Under the pieces are notes generated by a model, which saw nothing but the letters and a program-made list of their open reading frames with translations, searched no databases and had not been told where the DNA came from. The translations under genes and the position numbers were made by a program. Shown here one piece after another: positions 59,501 to 64,000 of a DNA stretch of 64,000 nt. This DNA is from Panopea generosa (Eukaryota > Mollusca > Bivalvia > Adapedonta > Hiatellidae): positions 9,094,451-9,158,450 of the forward strand of contig CM055907.1 of the NCBI GenBank assembly GCA_029582155.1, written 5' to 3'. Position 1 is the first letter of the stretch; every line of letters begins with the position of its first letter.

Positions 59501-62500
59501 TTAAAGTTTAAACGTGGATGTGTTGCTTTAATTGATTATTAAAATTGCTTATTTTATTTGCATGTATTACTATAATTATAATTTAAAGTATTTTTCAAGC
59601 ATTTCTGTAAATTCAACAGATTCTATTACACATGGGGGTGACTCTGAAACAGGTTAGTATAATTATGATTATAAAAGAAACAGTTTCAGGTGTACAGTGT
59701 TTGATTTAGTATTACATATGCAGTAATATACTCAATTATTTGGTTATTCCTTACAAAGGGAGGCGAAAGTGACATTGTTCAGTAAATGATTATAAGATAT
59801 ACAATGTTTGATTCAGTTATACGTATGCAGTTAATCTAATATACACATGTATTCGGTTATTTATTACATGTGGACGTGAAACTGACATTGTTCAGTATAT
59901 TATCATCAGATATACAGTGTTTGATTCAATAATTTATATGCAGTAATGTACTAGATGATTTGGTTATTTATTACATGTTTAGGTGACATTGACACTGTTC
60001 AGTATTTGATTATGACATATACAGTGTTTGATACTGTATCACATTTGCAGTAACATACTAAATTATTTTGTTATTTGTGCTTAAAATATTTGAAATACAA
60101 TGTGAATGTTTGGTAACATGCCTTTTATCTTACCGTGTATGCATTTAAAATACGTGTAAACCACACATTCGTCATTAGATTCTCATATTCAATTTGTTAA
60201 TACAGCCATATCTCGTTTCTTCAACAGTCTAACACCGACATACATTAACGCAAATAATTACAACAACAACACATACTGGGCCCTTCATGCTGTTTTATGA
60301 GGTCAAAAAAGTTGAAAATAAATAAATAACGACTCTAGAACAGTCTGATTCTTTCCAAAATAATGACTGAAGCTCAAAATTATCCTTTATTGGTATTAGT
60401 TCATGGGAAGAGAAAATAAAACGCCAACGTGTTTAAACATTGAAATTGTGATTAATTATAATTAATGATTTTAGAGCAAAGGCCTTCCTTTGGACGTGAC
60501 AGTGAACGCCGCAAAGGACTTTATTTCCTTGAAGGACCTGAAGACTTAACCACAGGAGGTCAAAGTACTCATTTTGTTATCTCGATGATTTGGGATTCAT
60601 TCGAAACTAAGATTTAGCCAGATGATTTGGTAACTGAAATATGATTTGATGAAATACAACATCTTACTCGTGATATAATGAAACGATTTACATATTAGTA
60701 TCTAGTATTCGGCGATGCACTGTTTTATACGTTTCATGAAACATTTACGGTCTGTGAATACAATATTTGATAATAAAGAGGAATTTAACTGCATCTGCTT
60801 TGATAGTTTCCATTCAATGCACAAACATTAAAAGTGTAACATATATTCAAGTGTAGACATGAATTCAAGGCACAAAGAAGAGGTTAGTTATAAGACACCA
60901 CCTTAGACTTTGTTTGTAAAAGCTCAAATATGGTCTTATTTTTGTCTTTGTCCATTTAATCGTCTAAATCTGGAGTATTTAGAACAATAACAATGTATCT
61001 TGCTATCCCGTTCTTAATTGTGATTGTGTTTTATCATTTATGTAAATATTTATGTAACTTCATGAATGTACTTTTCTATGGACAAAATAGGTGAAAACCT
61101 GGCGGTACGAGCGTTTACACAGTCTGAAAACAAAAAAGAGAAGCAACAAATGAAAATAGAATTTGAAAAGAAGAAACAAGATTTAATCAAGGAGATGGCA
61201 AAATTAAACGGGGTGACTGAAGAACAAGAAAGTGCGGTCCAAGATAAAATGGAAATGGACAGGCTAGTGGCTGAGTGCGTAAGAATAAAGAATGAAAATT
61301 CGGAGAAAACATTAGGTAAACTGATTATTCTTAGGATAGGGAATGATACATTGAAGTTCGCTTCTGCGTCTGACAGTCCGTTATCAAGTGTAGAGTGTAA
61401 TTCATATAATTGTTGTTGTACAGTCAGGTTTAAACTTGATGTTTGTAGATCACTTTTTACTCTAATATATTTGTTTTGTTTAAATAACAGTGTAATCCAC
61501 TGTAGGATTTGAAGTAATATCAAGTTGTCAAACGCAATGTTAGTATAACTAGGCTTTAAGCTCATCTTTGAACAACTGGACGTAGGGAAATTACTAAGAT
61601 GAATTCAAGTTACAACTGCAACAATTCCATGTACATTTATTCTCTCATTACATTTACATGTAAAATTGAGGGAAACGAAGTACATATATCATTACAGGTA
61701 GTGTAATTGTGTTGGCTAGTCCTCTCCTATCACATCCAGTATGAACCCAGTCCAGCCTACGCACGGCAGTCAATGACCATCGGCATTAGACTTGGGCGTG
61801 TAGCCAGGTACTTATGCCGCTGTGTCTCGGCTTAAACCATTGACACGCTCATCTGGGCACTCACTGGCAGGTGACACAGTGAGGTTGCCTCGGATTTTAT
61901 CATTATAAGTTTGATTTAAAGCGTCTTAAATCAGGGAGGTCTTAAATCATGGGGTTAAAATGCGTTTTTGAATCATGGCATTTTGAGAGTCGATACATTC
62001 AATATAACAATTTAGTGACAATAAAAATGGCTACTTCTTTAATCCATTGTTCTTAATGTGTTTTTTATATGAAATTTTTGAATTTCAAAATAGTAAATAT
62101 ACACTTTTTCACCTAACGGAGTGTTAAGCGAACACAGCTTAAACAACTCAGCGCAGGTTTTTAAACATTAGATACATTCCGGATATATACAAATATTAAG
62201 AAAGATGCACAAAATATAATAATCGTGTATAAAGACTAACATGGCCACAAGCAATGATCGATTACTCATGTGAGTATCAAATATTATAACATCAGTTTAA
62301 GACAGTGTATTCGCAAATGAAACATCTTGCAACAATAAATCTTGAAAAAAAGACAGTGTATTCGCAAGTGAAACATCTTGCAACAATTAATCTTGAAAAA
62401 AAACAGTGTATTCGCAAGTGAAACATCTTGCAACAATAAATCTTGAAAAAAGACAGTGTATTCGCAAGTGAAACATCTTGCAACAATTAATCTTGAAAAA

Positions 62501-64000
62501 AAACAGTGTATTCGCAAGTGAAACATCTTGCAACAATTAATCTTGAAAAAAAAAGTTCAAAAAAGGATTACTATCGTTATTCCGATACACATAGATACGA
62601 TACACGACTAGTAGAAACTAGTTTTAATACTATCTAATTATAGAAGCGAAAGGATGTTTTCTACTTTATTTTACTCAAATAATATGTTTTTGGAGAAATT
62701 GATAATTCTCAAGAGATTTTCATTTTGGACCGTAGTAAAATAGTGAACGTCCAAAATTGTTCAAAATTGTTCCGAGTATCATGTTCGCTCACATTTACTC
62801 TATTATTTATTGCACCATTCTAATGTTTACATTTCGTTTTGTTGCATTTTCTTCTTTTAGGCGAAACATTGTGTGGACGACGGTCAGTTAATGTAAGTAT
62901 GATTTAAACAATTGGATTTTTTAAATTGGGTTTAACGCTTATTCAAAGCATTTCCTGTTATATACGGCATATCCAGTTTTATTTGTGAAGGAGACCTCAG
63001 AATGAATCTGAATAGAGTCACCGTCCTTCTGCAAAAAACTGTCAAACATTCTCAAATAAAGTCTTTGGAGCGAGCAGGACTCGAACCTACGACTTAAGCG
63101 GTGAGAGGCAAGTGATCTTGAGACGGCGCCTTAGACTATAGACCAAGAAGGACCCTAATCTATTTGATAAATATGTATAGATTACCACCAAATGTTCAAA
63201 TTTTCATCGACATTCAAAATTATTGTATTTCCAGAAAAATATATAATGTTTTGAGCAAACTGGGTAGCCATTTAGATGAATATTGAATATATTATAAACA
63301 GTTGCTGTTTTACATTCACGACAATTTTTTCGTAAGACTTTTTGTGAAACGCATCCCAACTGTTCCAATAATATGCTAGTTTTAAAATATCCTCTTAATG
63401 AATAATAACATTCTTAATATCTGAATGAATCACAGATTAACACAATAGTATACTTTCATTATGATAAAACACTTAGCTGATTCATATGATATAGTGGAAT
63501 GTTCTGGGAATTTTATAAGCTCAGATAAACCAAGCATATTCAATTAGATTCAAGTTTGAATGAATAGTTTGTTTAACAATAAAAATAATTGACCTAATGT
63601 CTCAACTCTGCAAATATACACGGGACATATATTTGTAAATGTTACCTCATTATAATATCTCATTTATGTAAATACTTTTTTTCCATTTTAATCTTTTAGA
63701 ATTACAGTACATTCCTCAATCGTTCTATTCCATCAAATAAGATGTACATAAATTACGTATTTGAAGATACATTTGGTGCTGTAAATACTATATAGTGCGT
63801 TATTATTAGTATTATTATAATATATGTAGATATTACACATCGATTTAAATTAATTTTAGGGGAACGAAATAGCCCATCCACATGGTCAAACCTCGCCGAC
63901 TGCTTCACGAGAACCACCACCATTTCCATCTACTGTTGCCGGAAATGCTGAAACCCTACAATCGAGCTCCACAGAAAACCCTGCTGATGATCTTCCAAAC
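53562..64000 (+). CDS. Seven-exon coiled-coil protein gene, copy 2 (3' end outside window)
   Basis: Exons: 53562-53802, 54920-54961, (59599-59652), 60475-60564, 61091-61315, 62861-62892 and 63860-64000 onward; lengths and phases equal copy 1. In exon 3 the acceptor CAG is CAA and the donor GTAAGT is GTTAGT. Using the AG one base later gives a stop after three codons; skipping the 54-nt exon keeps the frame. Without exon 3, 257 codons are open to the window end. Exon 5 again is the likely coiled coil (KIEFEKKKQDLIKEMAKL). The last exon reads through the position of copy 1's stop (GGA). Exon 1 differs from copy 1 at 18 of 80 residues. Function unknown; whether it is expressed cannot be told. 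Confidence 0.78.
54170..54345. repeat. Copy of the satellite's flank joined to a tRNA-like sequence
   Basis: ACTGACACCAGGCCTACCA resembles a last satellite monomer, followed by CTAAATGCTGAGCGCCAAGC and ATTTTTCAAGTATTTTGG, the flank seen at 318-370 and 46,400-46,450. It then continues with a minus-strand B-box-like sequence (CTGGGGATCGAAGTCATG). It lies in intron 1 of copy 2 only. This suggests that the satellite and its flank belong to one mobile repeat. Confidence 0.55.
56615..57509. other. Copy-2-specific insertion in intron 2
   Basis: Copy 1 runs from GTACATGAAATTACTGAAC directly to TTGGTACTATAGTC; copy 2 has about 895 bp in between. No inverted termini, ORF or known repeat recognised. 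Confidence 0.5.
57524..57629 (+). repeat. (GAGT)n microsatellite, copy 2
   Basis: Orthologous position to 6,024-6,127. The minus-strand Ser-Leu-Thr-His repeat ORF across it is spurious. Confidence 0.97.
57761..58015 (-). repeat. tRNA-like dispersed repeat, copy 2
   Basis: Duplicate of 6,261-6,510, with a B-box-like GAGCTCGATACCC on the minus strand. Confidence 0.4.
58543..58795 (-). mobile_element. tRNA-derived SINE, family 2
   Basis: Duplicate of the 7,021-7,264 copy, with GTAGGTTCGGATCC as B box and an 8-bp insertion (ACATTGTA) in the tRNA-like head. Confidence 0.85.
59025..59531. mobile_element. Foldback MITE with TTAA target duplication, only in copy 2
   Basis: TTAA at 59025-59028 and 59528-59531 flank a 499-bp element starting AGCAACACATCCACGTTTAA and ending in its reverse complement. 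The arms continue to pair for about 190 bp each (for example ATAAAGCGTGACAAACGC with its partner GTTAGTCACGCATTAT). Copy 1 has a single TTAA at 7,508-7,511 between the same flanks (TTTCATG and TGATTATT): a clean empty site. TTAA targets are used by piggyBac and Kolobok transposases. The tips differ from the Kolobok-type element in this window. Confidence 0.92.
59680..60080 (+). repeat. ~105-bp tandem repeat, intron 3 of copy 2
   Basis: Counterpart of 7,640-8,060, with similar units (GACATTGTTCAGTA, ATATACAGTGTTTGATTCA). Confidence 0.8.
62298..62550 (+). repeat. ~52-bp minisatellite in intron 5, five units
   Basis: Units of ACAGTGTATTCGCAAGTGAA followed by ACATCTTGCAACAATTAATC and TTGAAAAAA. 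Copy 1 has one unit at 11,085-11,136. It yields spurious minus-strand ORFs. Confidence 0.95.
62918..63154 (-). mobile_element. tRNA-derived SINE, family 2
   Basis: Duplicate of the 11,484-11,712 copy, with a better B box (GTAGGTTCGAGTCC). Confidence 0.85.

Overview
The window is eukaryotic nuclear DNA: AT-rich, intron-bearing, and full of satellites, tRNA-derived SINEs and broken transposons. Its element mix (Ngaro-type tyrosine-recombinase retrotransposon, Penelope-like element, Kolobok-type transposon with THAP and P2X7-like domains, L1-like LINE) and a secreted Cys-rich protein of a type I associate with molluscs suggest an invertebrate, most likely a bivalve. That assignment is inference. 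There are no bacterial-style operons, and almost all continuous ORFs are transposon remnants or tandem-repeat artefacts.

The backbone is a direct segmental duplication. Copy 1 (about 1-12,620) and copy 2 (about 42,290-64,000) each run: 68-bp satellite array, shared flank, then a seven-exon gene for a small hydrophilic coiled-coil protein of unknown function. Single-ORF scans miss this gene because its exons are 32-241 nt. I placed every junction by comparing the copies. The copies carry different lesions: copy 1 has a TGA in the last exon where copy 2 has GGA; copy 2 has lost the AG acceptor of exon 3. Many repeats are present in only one copy, so the other copy shows the empty site (a foldback MITE with TTAA duplications, a SINE, reciprocal minisatellite expansions).

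Between the copies: 12.6-17.7 kb has only minisatellites and AT-rich DNA. From 17.7 to 26.4 kb is a nest: a minus-strand Penelope-like element is split by a 6.98-kb Kolobok-type transposon at a TTAA site, and that transposon contains three SINE insertions. The Kolobok-type element carries a decayed THAP domain, a decayed transposase and, converging from the other end, a P2X7 C-terminal-like zinc domain ORF. From 27.1 to 32.0 kb is an Ngaro-like retrotransposon (ORF1, RT-RNase H, tyrosine recombinase, SGNH hydrolase) between about 160-185-bp direct repeats. From 32.85 to 35.5 kb are four exons of a secreted-type Cys-rich, sushi-like gene with a frameshift. From 36 to 41.7 kb are SINEs, a candidate orphan exon whose splice donor was amplified into a minisatellite, and a 1.8-kb array of 35-bp repeats.

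All calls come from reading the sequence; no database search was run. Domain names rest on recognised motifs, and boundaries of repeats are approximate to about 10-20 bp.
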